Shown here in pieces: positions 1 to 12,203 of a stretch of DNA of 64,000 nucleotides. Origin of the DNA: Mycobacterium terramassiliense (GTDB taxonomy: Bacteria; Actinomycetota; Actinomycetes; Mycobacteriales; Mycobacteriaceae). Positions within the stretch are counted from its first letter, which is position 1; every line of letters begins with the position of its first letter. The notes below the pieces were generated by a model. The model saw nothing but the letters and a program-made list of their open reading frames with translations. It searched no databases and had not been told where the DNA came from. The DNA lies in NCBI RefSeq assembly GCF_900157385.1, contig NZ_LT717701.1:2062219-2126218 (forward strand), in the 5' to 3' direction. The position numbers were made by a program, and so were the translations under genes.

Positions 1-309
1 GACCGGCGCCTCCAACACCTTCGCGCCGGCCGCCCGGGCGCGTTCGAACTGGCCGTCCACGTCGGCGACCCGCACCTTGATCTCGTGCGTGACGACGCCG
101 GCCGTCGGCGGTCGCCGCTCGCCAGCCACGTCCGCGAGGATCACGGCCCCGTGTGCGCCGATGCCCAGCTGCGCGCGGTGGCCGTCGCCGATCCGGGTTC
201 GCTCGACGAAGCCGAAGGCCGCGGCGAGCCAATCCACCGCCGCCCGCACGTCCGGGTAGACCAGCACCGGGATCACGGCGACCGGTGGGATCGATCGGTT
301 GTTTTTCAT
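1..309 (-). CDS. VOC (glyoxalase/bleomycin resistance) family protein, 3' part cut by the window edge
   Basis: Reading leftwards from ATG at 309, the frame is open for 103 codons to the window edge. The product begins MKNNRSIPPVAVIPVLVY and continues with alternating strands and helices (DVRAAVDWLAAAFGF, then a HEIKVRVADVDG strand), the pattern of a VOC/PhnB-like fold. These proteins are metal-dependent lyases, dioxygenases or drug-binding proteins, so the substrate cannot be named. It lies 16 nt downstream of the corrinoid adenosyltransferase on the same strand and is probably cotranscribed. The C-terminal end is outside the window. Confidence 0.75.
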   Translation of the reverse strand, partial: MKNNRSIPPVAVIPVLVYPDVRAAVDWLAAAFGFVERTRIGDGHRAQLGIGAHGAVILADVAGERRPPTAGVVTHEIKVRVADVDGQFERARAAGAKVLEAPV

Positions 310-325
310 TGCCGCACTGCAGCTT

Positions 326-898
326 TCATCGGTCGCCGCCCGGCTTCCAAAGCACGTCGCCCTCGGGATTGGCCGCCCGCGCCAGGATGAACAGCAGGTC
401 CGACAGCCGGTTGAGGTACTTCGCCGGCAGCACGCTGACCGCGTCGGGCTGGGAATCGATCGCGGCCCACGCCGAGCGCTCGGCCCGTCGCACCACGGTG
501 CGGGCGACGTGCAACAGCGCCGACAGCGGCGAACCTCCGGGCAGCACAAAGGAATTCAGCGCAGGCAGGGGTTCGTTGTACTTGTCGCACCATGCTTCGA
601 GCCGATCGATGTAGGCCTGGGCAACTCGCAGCGGGGGATATTTGGGGTTTTCCACCACCGGGGTCGACAGATCCGCGCCCGCGTCGAACAAGTCGTTCTG
701 GATCTGCCGCAACACACCGGCGACTTCCCCGTCGGGGCGACCGAGGGCTATCGCGACGCCGATCGCGGAGTTGGCCTCGTCGCAGTCGGCGTACGCCACC
801 AGGCGGGGATCGTTTTTGGAGACCCGTGAGAAATCGCTCAATCCCGTCGTCCCGTCGTCGCCGGTACGCGTATATATGCGGGTCAGGTGGATCGCCAT
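326..898 (-). CDS. PduO-type cob(I)alamin adenosyltransferase (Rv1314c orthologue)
   Basis: This 190-residue protein transfers the 5'-deoxyadenosyl group of ATP to cob(I)alamin to make adenosylcobalamin, the cofactor of methylmalonyl-CoA mutase. PduO-type hallmarks are visible: the N-terminal ATP loop TRTGDDGTTGL (residues 9-20), the LPGG segment, and the arginine-rich helix ARTVVRRAER (about 130-139). Length is typical for the family. It is divergent from murA, as Rv1314c is from Rv1315. The start at 898 has a TACCGT box six bases upstream, so the mRNA may be leaderless. The methylmalonyl-CoA epimerase at 16519 belongs to the same B12-linked propionate route. Confidence 0.93.
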   Translation of the reverse strand: MAIHLTRIYTRTGDDGTTGLSDFSRVSKNDPRLVAYADCDEANSAIGVAIALGRPDGEVAGVLRQIQNDLFDAGADLSTPVVENPKYPPLRVAQAYIDRLEAWCDKYNEPLPALNSFVLPGGSPLSALLHVARTVVRRAERSAWAAIDSQPDAVSVLPAKYLNRLSDLLFILARAANPEGDVLWKPGGDR

Positions 899-904
899 GA
901 GAAA

Positions 905-910
905 ACGGTA
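905..910 (-). promoter_or_regulatory. -10 box TACCGT for the adenosyltransferase
   Basis: TACCGT fits the mycobacterial TANNNT -10 pattern and ends six bases before the ATG at 898, which would place the transcript start at or within a base of the start codon. No clear -35 is seen. Confidence 0.5.
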
Positions 911-925
911 CTCGGCCGGCCGCCC

Positions 926-944
926 CGCTCCGCTGCGCGGAGCG
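926..944. repeat. 8-bp perfect hairpin in the adenosyltransferase-murA intergenic region
   Basis: CGCTCCGC and GCGGAGCG form a perfect stem around a 3-base loop between the two divergent starts. It could be an operator or simply a GC-rich dyad; the function is unknown. Confidence 0.45.
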
Positions 945-966
945 CATCGTCGTCAAGCGAGGCTGA

Positions 967-995
967 CTGACAAGCCGAAACCGCTTCACTAAACT
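967..995 (+). promoter_or_regulatory. murA sigma-A-type promoter, leaderless
   Basis: A -35-like CTGACA (967-972) is separated by 17 bases from a -10 TAAACT (990-995). The GTG start of murA follows 7 bases later, so transcription probably begins at the start codon. Confidence 0.6.
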
Positions 996-1002
996 GACGC
1001 GG

Positions 1003-2256
1003 GTGACTGAGCGATTCGTGGTGACCGGCGGTAACCGGTTGTCCGGCGAAGTCGCCGTCGGGGGCGCCAAGAACAGCGTGCTCAAGCTGATGGCTGCGAC
1101 CCTGCTGGCCGAGGGGACCAGCACCATCACCAACTGCCCCGACATCCTCGACGTGCCATTGATGGCCGAGGTCTTGCGCGGCCTGGGCGCCACCGTCGAA
1201 CTCGACGGCGACGTCGCCCGCATCACCTCGCCCGACGAGCCCAAGTACGACGCCGACTTCGCGGCGGTGCGACAGTTCCGCGCCTCGGTCTGCGTGTTGG
1301 GCCCGCTGGTCGGCCGCTGCAAGCGCGCCAGGGTCGCGCTCCCGGGCGGCGACGCGATCGGATCGCGCCCGCTGGACATGCACCAGGCGGGCCTGCGGCA
1401 GCTGGGCGCGCAGTGCAACATCGAGCACGGGTGTGTGGTCGCCCAGGCAGACACCTTGCGCGGCGCGGAGATTCAGCTGGAGTTCCCGTCGGTCGGGGCC
1501 ACCGAGAACATCCTGATGGCCGCCGTCGTGGCCGAGGGCGTCACCACTATTCACAACGCGGCGCGCGAACCGGACGTGGTCGATCTGTGCACGATGCTGA
1601 ACCAGATGGGCGCCCAGATCGAAGGTGCGGGTTCGCCCACCATGACCATCACCGGCGTCCCGCGGCTCCATCCGACGGAACACCGCGTGATCGGTGACCG
1701 CATTGTGGCCGCCACCTGGGGCATCGCCGCCGCGATGACGCGTGGCGATATCGAGGTGACCGGCGTCGACCCGGCCCACCTGCAGGTGGTGCTGCACAAG
1801 TTGCACGACGCGGGCGCCACGGTCACCCAAACCGACAGCAGCTTCCGGGTGACTCAGTACGAGCGCCCGAAGGCGGTCAACGTCGCGACCTTGCCTTTTC
1901 CCGGGTTTCCGACTGACTTGCAGCCGATGGCGATCGCGCTGGCCTCGATCGCCGACGGCACGTCGATGATCACGGAGAACGTGTTCGAGGCGCGCTTCCG
2001 GTTCGTCGAGGAGATGATCCGGCTGGGCGCCGACGCCCGCACCGACGGGCACCACGCCGTCGTGCGGGGTTTGCCACAACTTTCCAGCGCCCCGGTGTGG
2101 TGTTCGGACATCCGGGCCGGCGCCGGCCTGGTGCTGGCCGGGCTCGTCGCCGACGGCGACACCGAGGTCCACGACGTCTTCCACATCGACCGCGGCTACC
2201 CGTTGTTCGTGGAAAACCTGGCGATTTTGGGAGCGGAGATCGAGCGGGTAGAGTAG
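1003..2256 (+). CDS. murA: UDP-N-acetylglucosamine 1-carboxyvinyltransferase MurA
   Basis: MurA catalyses the first committed cytoplasmic step of peptidoglycan synthesis, transferring enolpyruvate from PEP to UDP-GlcNAc. The 417-residue sequence is nearly identical to M. tuberculosis Rv1315. Substrate residues Lys23 and Asn24 are present in GGAKNSVLK. The active-site loop reads LPGGDAIGSRP, with Asp117 where fosfomycin-sensitive enzymes have Cys; this substitution is known to cause intrinsic fosfomycin resistance in mycobacteria. The GTG start is supported by homology and by the promoter 7 bases upstream. The gene sits directly upstream of the rRNA operon, the position that defines the murA-linked rrn locus of mycobacteria. 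Confidence 0.98.
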   Translation: MTERFVVTGGNRLSGEVAVGGAKNSVLKLMAATLLAEGTSTITNCPDILDVPLMAEVLRGLGATVELDGDVARITSPDEPKYDADFAAVRQFRASVCVLGPLVGRCKRARVALPGGDAIGSRPLDMHQAGLRQLGAQCNIEHGCVVAQADTLRGAEIQLEFPSVGATENILMAAVVAEGVTTIHNAAREPDVVDLCTMLNQMGAQIEGAGSPTMTITGVPRLHPTEHRVIGDRIVAATWGIAAAMTRGDIEVTGVDPAHLQVVLHKLHDAGATVTQTDSSFRVTQYERPKAVNVATLPFPGFPTDLQPMAIALASIADGTSMITENVFEARFRFVEEMIRLGADARTDGHHAVVRGLPQLSSAPVWCSDIRAGAGLVLAGLVADGDTEVHDVFHIDRGYPLFVENLAILGAEIERVE

Positions 2257-2313
2257 TCAAAGTCAGTGCCCCACAAGGGCGGTCACCCCGCGAGAGGGAC
2301 CGAAACCGGGGAA

Positions 2314-2343
2314 TTGACTCCCTCGCCGGATCGGTACTAGCCT
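2314..2343 (+). promoter_or_regulatory. rRNA promoter 1 (P1-type)
   Basis: The -35 TTGACT (2314-2319) and -10 TAGCCT (2338-2343) are separated by 18 bases. This layout matches the upstream rRNA promoter of mycobacterial murA-linked operons. Confidence 0.75.
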
Positions 2344-2392
2344 GGCACGGCTGCCCGCAGCGGTCACCACGCAAGATGGCCAAAACTGGGGC

Positions 2393-2422
2393 TTGACGCC
2401 TCCGCCGGACTGGTATTAAGCT
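2393..2422 (+). promoter_or_regulatory. rRNA promoter 2 (PCL1-type)
   Basis: The -35 TTGACG (2393-2398) and -10 TAAGCT (2417-2422) have the same 18-base spacer as promoter 1. The downstream GGCAGGGTTGCCC start-site region resembles the conserved CL1 segment of mycobacterial rrn operons. Confidence 0.8.
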
Positions 2423-2470
2423 GGCAGGGTTGCCCGGAAGCGGGCGAAAACAAGCATGAGTGTTGTTTGA

Positions 2471-2490
2471 GAACTCAATAGTGTGTTTGG
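2471..2490 (+). promoter_or_regulatory. Nus-factor antitermination box overlapping the 16S processing stalk (5' arm)
   Basis: GAACTCAATAG (2471-2481) matches the leader RNA known to bind mycobacterial NusA. Bases 2473-2490 (ACTCAATAGTGTGTTTGG) can pair with 4259-4276 in the spacer after 16S, giving an almost continuous 18-bp stem that brackets the 16S gene, as expected for RNase III processing. Confidence 0.7.
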
Positions 2491-2633
2491 TCTTTTTTAA
2501 TTGTTGTTGTTTTTTGGCCATACTCTGCACTCCCCGTGTGTGGGTATGGCTGTTTTTTGATGCCAGATGTTTGGTGTCTTTTTGTTAGGTCAGATTTTCT
2601 CTGATTGTAAATTCACCTCGTTTCTCGAGGAGA

Positions 2634-7537
<4,904 letters not shown>

Positions 7538-7625
7538 CAAATCGCAACCACGATCCAGCGCCCGGCAGCAATGTCGCGGCGCGCCACACCCCCCACCAGA
7601 ACACTTGGTTGAAAAATAAATAGAG
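7538..7625 (+). other. Internal transcribed spacer 2 (23S-5S)
   Basis: A short spacer containing the 3' arm of the 23S processing stem (7542-7558). Nothing else is seen in it. Confidence 0.7.
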
Positions 7626-7741
7626 TTACGGCGGCCACAGCGACAGGGAAACGCCCGGTCCCATCCCGAACCCGGAAGCTAAGCCTGTCAGCGCCGATGA
7701 TACTGCCCTATTCGGGTGGAAAAGTAGGACACCGCCGAACA
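7626..7741 (+). rRNA. rrf: 5S ribosomal RNA
   Basis: The 116-base segment starts TTACGGCGGCCACAGCG and ends GACACCGCCGAACA, so 5' and 3' ends pair as helix I. The GAACCCGGAAGCTAAGCC core is present. Sequence and position match the 5S gene of other mycobacteria. Confidence 0.97.
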
Positions 7742-7745
7742 TATA

Positions 7746-7777
7746 CAAAAACACCCCCGGCAACGGGGGTGTTTTTG
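7746..7777 (+). terminator. rrn intrinsic terminator, probably bidirectional
   Basis: CAAAAACACCCCC and GGGGGTGTTTTTG form a perfect 13-bp stem with loop GGCAAC. The descending arm carries five T residues in either direction, so it can end both the rRNA transcript and the convergent ogt transcript. Confidence 0.9.
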
Positions 7778-7853
7778 CATATTCTCCGCCACCCGGCGTC
7801 GAGTCGTTGCGCGATTATCAGGAAATCACCACAACAATTCGACCTTCGGCCGC

Positions 7854-8351
7854 CTAGTCGAACAAGGTCAGATCCGCCGGCGCGCGCTTTTTCTCCAGTT
7901 CGAGCAGGGTGCGCTTTCGATCCAGCCCGCCCCCGTAGCCGGTGAGGCTCCCGCTGGCGCCGATCACCCGGTGGCAGGGCACCACGATCGCGATGGGGTT
8001 GTGCCCGTTGGCCCAGCCCACCGCGCGCGCGGAACCGGGGGCACCGATCTGCTCGGCGATCTCCCCGTACGATCGCGTCTCGCCGTAGGGGATGGTCAGC
8101 AGCGCCCGCCACACCCGCCGCTGAAATTCGGTGCCCCGCAGCTCGAGCTCGAGGTCGAAGTCGGTGAGCTCGCCCGCGAAATAGGCGCCGAGTTGCTCGA
8201 CGGCCGCATCGAACGCCCGCGCGTTGGGCGACCAGCCGGCGCGGTTCGGTTCGTAGGTCTGGTCGACCATCCGCAAGTTCGTCAAGACCGGGCCATGCCC
8301 GGCCAGGGTCAGCAGCCCGATCGGGCTCTCGATGGTGCGATAGCTGATCAT
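7854..8351 (-). CDS. ogt: Methylated-DNA--protein-cysteine S-methyltransferase Ogt
   Basis: This 165-residue suicide enzyme moves the alkyl group from O6-alkylguanine or O4-alkylthymine in DNA to its own cysteine. The signature PCHRV is present with acceptor Cys126, the same position as in M. tuberculosis Ogt, and the helix-turn-helix segment YGEIAEQIGAPGSARAVG precedes it. ATG at 8351 is chosen because the product then aligns from residue 1 with Rv1316c and the start overlaps the alkA stop as ATGA, which suggests translational coupling. The convergent rrn terminator follows. Confidence 0.95.
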   Translation of the reverse strand: MISYRTIESPIGLLTLAGHGPVLTNLRMVDQTYEPNRAGWSPNARAFDAAVEQLGAYFAGELTDFDLELELRGTEFQRRVWRALLTIPYGETRSYGEIAEQIGAPGSARAVGWANGHNPIAIVVPCHRVIGASGSLTGYGGGLDRKRTLLELEKKRAPADLTLFD

Positions 8352-9853
8352 GCGCGCTCCTCTGGAGGCTTTGGCGGCCAATGGTTTACCGGATGCTCGA
8401 GGGTGGTCCACAGATGCTGGGTGGCATACGAGCGCCAGGGTCGCCAGCGGGCGCTGCGCTCAACGAGTTTCCCCTGATCCGCGGGCAGCCCGAGCCGCTT
8501 TGCGGCCAGCCGAAGTCCGAGGTCGCTGGCGGGAAACGCATCCGGGTCGCCCAGGGCGCGCATCGCGATCACCTCGGCGGTCCAGGGGCCGACGCCGGGC
8601 AGCGCCAGCAACTGTGCGCGGGCGGCCTCCCAATCGCTCCCGGCGTCCAGGACGACGCTTCCGTCGGCGAGGCCGGCGATCAGCGCGTGCAGCGTCCGCC
8701 GCCGGGCTTCGGGGATCGCGAGATGGGCGGGATCGATGTCCCCGTCCTTCAAGAGCTGTTCGACCGACGGGAAGGCATGCGTCAACGTGCCCTCGGGGTC
8801 GTGCACCGGGCGTCCGTAGGCCGCGACCAGCCTGCCCGCGTGGGTGCTGGCGGCCTTGGTCGAGATCTGCTGGCCCAGCACCGCGCGCACGGCCAGCTCG
8901 GCCTCGTCTACCGTGCGCGGAATGCGTTGCCCCGGCGCCTTTTCCACCACCGCGGCCAGCCCGGGATCGGCGGCCAGCGCGTCGACCACCGCCTCGGGGT
9001 CGGCGTCGAGGTCCAGCAACCGCCGGCAGCGGGCGATCGCGGTGGTGAGGTCGCGGAAGTCGTCGAGCGCCAGCCGGCAGCGGACGTGGTCGACGGCCGG
9101 CGCGAGCGTCACGACCGCGCTGCCGTGCGGAAGCCGCAGGCTGCGCCGGTAGGCCCCCTCGCGCACCTCCTCGCAGCCGGGCACGACGCCGGCCGCGAGG
9201 TGGCCGAAGACGCCCTCGTACGCGAACGGTGTGCGCACGGGCAGCCGAAGGCACAGCGCGCCGGGGGGATTCGTTTCGTCCCCAATCCGGACGGCCGGCC
9301 GCCGGCGCAATGCCGACGGCGTGGTCTCGAACACCGAACGCACGGTGTCGTTGAACTGGCGGATGCTGGAGAATCCCGCGGCGAACGCGACATCGCCGAA
9401 CGGCAGCTTGGTGGTCTCGATGAGCAGCCGCGCGGTCTGGGCCCGTTGCGCCCGGGCCAGCGCGAGCGGGCCGGCGCCCACCTCGGCCTGCAGGAGCCGC
9501 TCCAGCTGCCGCGGTGTGTAGCCGAGGTGGGCCGCCAGGCCGCCGACGCCCTCCCGGTCCACGGTGCCGTCGCCGATCAACCGCATCGCGCGGGCGACGA
9601 CGTCACCGCGCGCGTTCCACTCGGGCGATCCGGGTGAGGCGTCGGGACGGCACCGCTTGCAGGCCCGGAACCCGGCCCGTTGGGCGGCCGCCGCCGTCGG
9701 GTAGAACCGGACGTTGCGCGCGAAAGGCGGCCGCACGGGGCAGCTGGGCCGGCAATAGATCCGCGTCGTCAGCACCGCGGTGACGAACCAGCCGTCGAAC
9801 CGGGCGTCCTTGGACTGGACGGCCCGGTAGCAGCGGTCGAAATCGTCGTGCAC
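8348..9853 (-). CDS. alkA: Ada-AlkA fusion: adaptive-response regulator with 3-methyladenine DNA glycosylase
   Basis: The 501-residue protein orthologous to Rv1317c joins two activities. Residues 1-80 form an Ada-type zinc module with Cys34, Cys38, Cys65 and Cys68 (YCRPSC and CKRC); about 80-180 carry an AraC-type helix-turn-helix. The C-terminal half is an AlkA glycosylase with the helix-hairpin-helix LPGVGPWTAEVIAMR and catalytic Asp in DAFPASDLGL. It would sense DNA methylation, activate transcription and excise alkylated bases. Start GTG at 9853 gives the known N-terminus (HDDFDRCYRA). The stop overlaps the ogt start, so the pair forms an adaptive-response operon. Confidence 0.95.
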   Translation of the reverse strand: MHDDFDRCYRAVQSKDARFDGWFVTAVLTTRIYCRPSCPVRPPFARNVRFYPTAAAAQRAGFRACKRCRPDASPGSPEWNARGDVVARAMRLIGDGTVDREGVGGLAAHLGYTPRQLERLLQAEVGAGPLALARAQRAQTARLLIETTKLPFGDVAFAAGFSSIRQFNDTVRSVFETTPSALRRRPAVRIGDETNPPGALCLRLPVRTPFAYEGVFGHLAAGVVPGCEEVREGAYRRSLRLPHGSAVVTLAPAVDHVRCRLALDDFRDLTTAIARCRRLLDLDADPEAVVDALAADPGLAAVVEKAPGQRIPRTVDEAELAVRAVLGQQISTKAASTHAGRLVAAYGRPVHDPEGTLTHAFPSVEQLLKDGDIDPAHLAIPEARRRTLHALIAGLADGSVVLDAGSDWEAARAQLLALPGVGPWTAEVIAMRALGDPDAFPASDLGLRLAAKRLGLPADQGKLVERSARWRPWRSYATQHLWTTLEHPVNHWPPKPPEERA

Positions 9854-9918
9854 GGTTCCAGACTTACACCCGCCCACCGACAAAACTGGCGGAAAACCGA
9901 CATCGCAGTCCCGGCGCG

Positions 9919-10809
9919 CTACGGGCCGTGGTGGAGGACCGCGGCGCTCGCGATGAAGTCGCGGGCCGGGCGCGACAACGGCCGCCCGGAATTCCAGATC
10001 ATCCCGACATCGCGGTAGGCGTCGGCGTCGGCCAGTGGCAGCACGCTGATCCCGGGTGCGTGCTCGCTGCCGTCGATGGGCATCAGGCTGATGCCCAATC
10101 CCGCGGCCACCAGGCCGGCAGTCGACGTGAGGTTCGCCGACTCGAGGACGATCCATGGCTGGAATTGCGCTGCGGCACAAAGCTCGTCGAGCAGCCGCCG
10201 CATGCCGAAGCCCGCCCGCATGGCCACGAACGGCTCGTCGGCCAGATCGGTCATGGACACCGCCGCGGCACCCGCAAGCGCGTGGTCGCACGGGAACGCG
10301 ACACCGAGTCGCTGACGAAACAGGCCGCGCCAGGCTAGGTTTGGCGCCTGCGGCCGCGGCGAGACCACGCCGAGGTCGATCGACCCGGACTGCACGAGAT
10401 CCCCGATCGATTCGGCGGCACCTTCGTCCAGCGTGAACGTCACCCGCGGTGACGCTTCCCGGAACCCGGCGATCAAACGCGGCACCACGGTGGAGCCGAA
10501 CGAACCGAGAAAGCCGAGCCGGATCTCGCCGACGGCCGGATTGGCCAGGTCGTCGATCGCCCGCCGCGCCGCATCGAGCTCGCTCTGGGCGCGTCGCGTG
10601 TGCTCGTAAAAGACTCGGCCGTAGGTGTTCAGCGCGAGTCGCTTGCCGCGGCGATCGAACAGTGCGACGCCCAATCGCCCCTCCAGGCGCCCCAGCATCC
10701 GGGTCAGTGTCGGCTGCGCGATGTGCAGCTGTTCGGCCGCCGCCGTGACGTGTTGCAGCTCCGCGAGTGTGATGAACCACTCGTAGTCGCCGTCGGGCAC
10801 GCCCACCAC
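9919..10809 (-). CDS. LysR-family transcriptional regulator
   Basis: A 296-residue LysR regulator. The N-terminal winged helix-turn-helix is clear (ELQHVTAAAEQLHIAQPTLT, then RLEGRLGVALFDR), followed by a periplasmic-binding-like effector domain. It is divergent from the MFS transporter at 10891, and a dyad with the LysR-type T-N11-A core lies between them, so control of that transporter is likely. The effector is unknown. The GTG at 10809 is the longest start; a GTG at 10800 giving MPDGDYEWF is equally plausible. The gene has no counterpart between Rv1317c and Rv1318c in M. tuberculosis. Confidence 0.92.
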   Translation of the reverse strand: MVGVPDGDYEWFITLAELQHVTAAAEQLHIAQPTLTRMLGRLEGRLGVALFDRRGKRLALNTYGRVFYEHTRRAQSELDAARRAIDDLANPAVGEIRLGFLGSFGSTVVPRLIAGFREASPRVTFTLDEGAAESIGDLVQSGSIDLGVVSPRPQAPNLAWRGLFRQRLGVAFPCDHALAGAAAVSMTDLADEPFVAMRAGFGMRRLLDELCAAAQFQPWIVLESANLTSTAGLVAAGLGISLMPIDGSEHAPGISVLPLADADAYRDVGMIWNSGRPLSRPARDFIASAAVLHHGP

Positions 10810-10815
10810 CTCATC

Positions 10816-10850
10816 TTATGCTGTTTCTGCATCATAAGTCAGTTTATAAT
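10816..10850. promoter_or_regulatory. Divergent LysR/MFS promoter region with LysR-box dyad
   Basis: ATGC-N7-GCAT (10818-10832) is a perfect dyad with the T-N11-A core (T10819, A10831), nested in TTATG/CATAA half-sites (10816-10820 and 10833-10837). A consensus -10 TATAAT (10845-10850) points toward the MFS gene. On the other strand TATGAT (10836-10831) is a candidate -10 for the regulator and overlaps the dyad, which would allow autorepression. Confidence 0.65.
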
Positions 10851-10890
10851 TCATTTCCGTTCCCCCGCCCCGGCACCGAGCATCGTTGTT

Positions 10891-12129
10891 ATGCCTACCG
10901 CCCACCACGCCGGCAGCCGCGGCTACCGGCGAGTGACCGCGGCGCTCTACGGTGCCGGCCTGGCCAGTTTCGCCGCAATGTACTGCACGCAGGCGCTGTT
11001 GCCGGCGTTGTCGGCGTACTACCGGATCACCCCCGCCACGGCGGCGCTCGCGGTCTCGCTGACCACGGGGATGCTCGCGCTGTCCGTCATTCCCGCGAGC
11101 GTGCTCTCCGAGCGCTACGGGCGCATCACCGTGATACTGACGTCCGGGGTGGTGTCCACCGTCATCGGGTTGTTGTTGCCGTTCAGTCCGTCGCTCGGCG
11201 TTCTCCTCGCCGGCCGGGCGCTGCAAGGCGTCGCGCTCGCCGGAATCCCCGCCGTCGCGATGGCCTTTCTCGCCGAGGAAATCCACGCCGCGTCGCTCGG
11301 GTCGGCGATGGGACGGTACATCGCCGGGACCACGGTAGGTGGGCTGGCCGGCCGGATCGTCCCGGCCCTGGTCGTCGACGTCAGCAATTGGCGGGTGGCG
11401 CTGCTGGTGTGCTCATTGGTGACGCTGGCCGGCACGGTGGTCTTCGCGGTCGCGGTTCCCCGGTCGCAATTTTTCACGCCGAAGGCGGCGAGCGGGCGGG
11501 ACACGGCGCGCAACCTGGCGGTTCATCTGCGAAACCCCGTGCTGCTGAAGCTCTTTGCGTTGGGGTTCGCGCTGATGGGCGGATTCGTGACCGTGTACAA
11601 CTACCTGGGGTACCGACTGATCGCGCAGCCGTTCGGATTGGCCTCGTCGGTCGCCGGGCTGTTGTTCGTGCTGTACCTGGCGGGCACGTGGACGTCCGTC
11701 GTGGCGGGGCGGCTGGCCGACCGCAGGGGACGCGCGCTCGTGTTGGGCGGCGCCCTGCCCATCACGGTGGCCGGCCTGCTGTTGACCGTCCCGCACGCGC
11801 TGGCCTCGATCGTCCTCGGCGTCGGGGTGTTCACCGGCGGGTTCTTCGCCGCGCACACGGTGGCCAGCGGCTGGGTGGGCGCGGTGGCGCATCGGCATCG
11901 CGCCGAGGCGTCCGCGCTGTACCTGTTCAGCTACTACCTGGGCGGTTCGGTCGCCGGAGTGTTGGGAGGCGTCGTCTACGCGGCCGGCGGCTGGCCGGCG
12001 ACGGCGTGGTTCGTGGGCGCGCTGCTGCTGGCGGCGTCCTTGCTGGTGGCGCTGCTGGTGCGGGAACGGCCCCAGGGTCAGGCGCCGAACAACTGGGTGA
12101 TCTTCGAAAAGAGTTGCCAGACGCCATAA
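10891..12129 (+). CDS. Major facilitator superfamily transporter (YnfM/AraJ-like)
   Basis: The 412-residue protein has about twelve hydrophobic segments. The MFS loop signature LSERYGRITV lies after helix 2 and a second copy, LADRRGRALV, after helix 8, as in 12-TM drug:H+ antiporters. Resemblance to YnfM-type efflux proteins is from memory of the family; the substrate is unknown. It is divergent from the LysR gene and probably controlled by it. The ATG at 10891 is preceded by a TATAAT promoter, but no strong ribosome binding site is visible. Its 3' end overlaps the small antisense ORF at 12078-12203 by 52 bases. Confidence 0.9.
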   Translation: MPTAHHAGSRGYRRVTAALYGAGLASFAAMYCTQALLPALSAYYRITPATAALAVSLTTGMLALSVIPASVLSERYGRITVILTSGVVSTVIGLLLPFSPSLGVLLAGRALQGVALAGIPAVAMAFLAEEIHAASLGSAMGRYIAGTTVGGLAGRIVPALVVDVSNWRVALLVCSLVTLAGTVVFAVAVPRSQFFTPKAASGRDTARNLAVHLRNPVLLKLFALGFALMGGFVTVYNYLGYRLIAQPFGLASSVAGLLFVLYLAGTWTSVVAGRLADRRGRALVLGGALPITVAGLLLTVPHALASIVLGVGVFTGGFFAAHTVASGWVGAVAHRHRAEASALYLFSYYLGGSVAGVLGGVVYAAGGWPATAWFVGALLLAASLLVALLVRERPQGQAPNNWVIFEKSCQTP

Positions 12130-12203
12130 GCGAAGGGCAGCGCCACCCACAGCCAGGCCAGCGTGATGGGGGCGGGGCGGACCGTCGTCGGCGGGTTCGT
12201 CAC
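12078..12203 (-). CDS. MFS transporter small subunit (41 residues)
   Basis: A GTG start at 12203 overlaps the stop of the oxalate/formate-type transporter as GTGA, and 41 codons follow to TGA at 12078. The product begins MTNPPTTVRPAPITLAW and has one hydrophobic segment (about residues 13-30, TLAWLWVALPFAYGVW). A one-helix companion is commonly encoded right after transporters of this OFA class, so a small subunit is the best call. It is convergent with, and antisense to, the last 52 bases of the MFS gene on the other strand, an unusual overlap of two coding regions. It is short and easily missed by gene callers. Confidence 0.72.
   Translation of the reverse strand: MTNPPTTVRPAPITLAWLWVALPFAYGVWQLFSKITQLFGA

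Larger units (their letters stand above)
2279..2440 (+). repeat. Tandem duplication of an 81-bp promoter unit
   Basis: Unit 1 (2279-2359) and unit 2 (2360-2440) both start GCGGTCAC and then share, at matching offsets, a GGG element, TTGAC, CGCCGGA, a GGTA(C/T)TA block, CTGGCA and GCCCG. Each carries one rRNA promoter. Divergence is mainly point changes, so the second promoter seems to have arisen by duplication of the first. Confidence 0.75.

Noticed and set aside
883..2184. Long open frame antisense to murA (433 residues)
   Set aside because: It lies wholly opposite a highly conserved gene. Its composition (His/Arg/Gly-rich) is what GC-rich antisense frames give, and no domain is recognisable.
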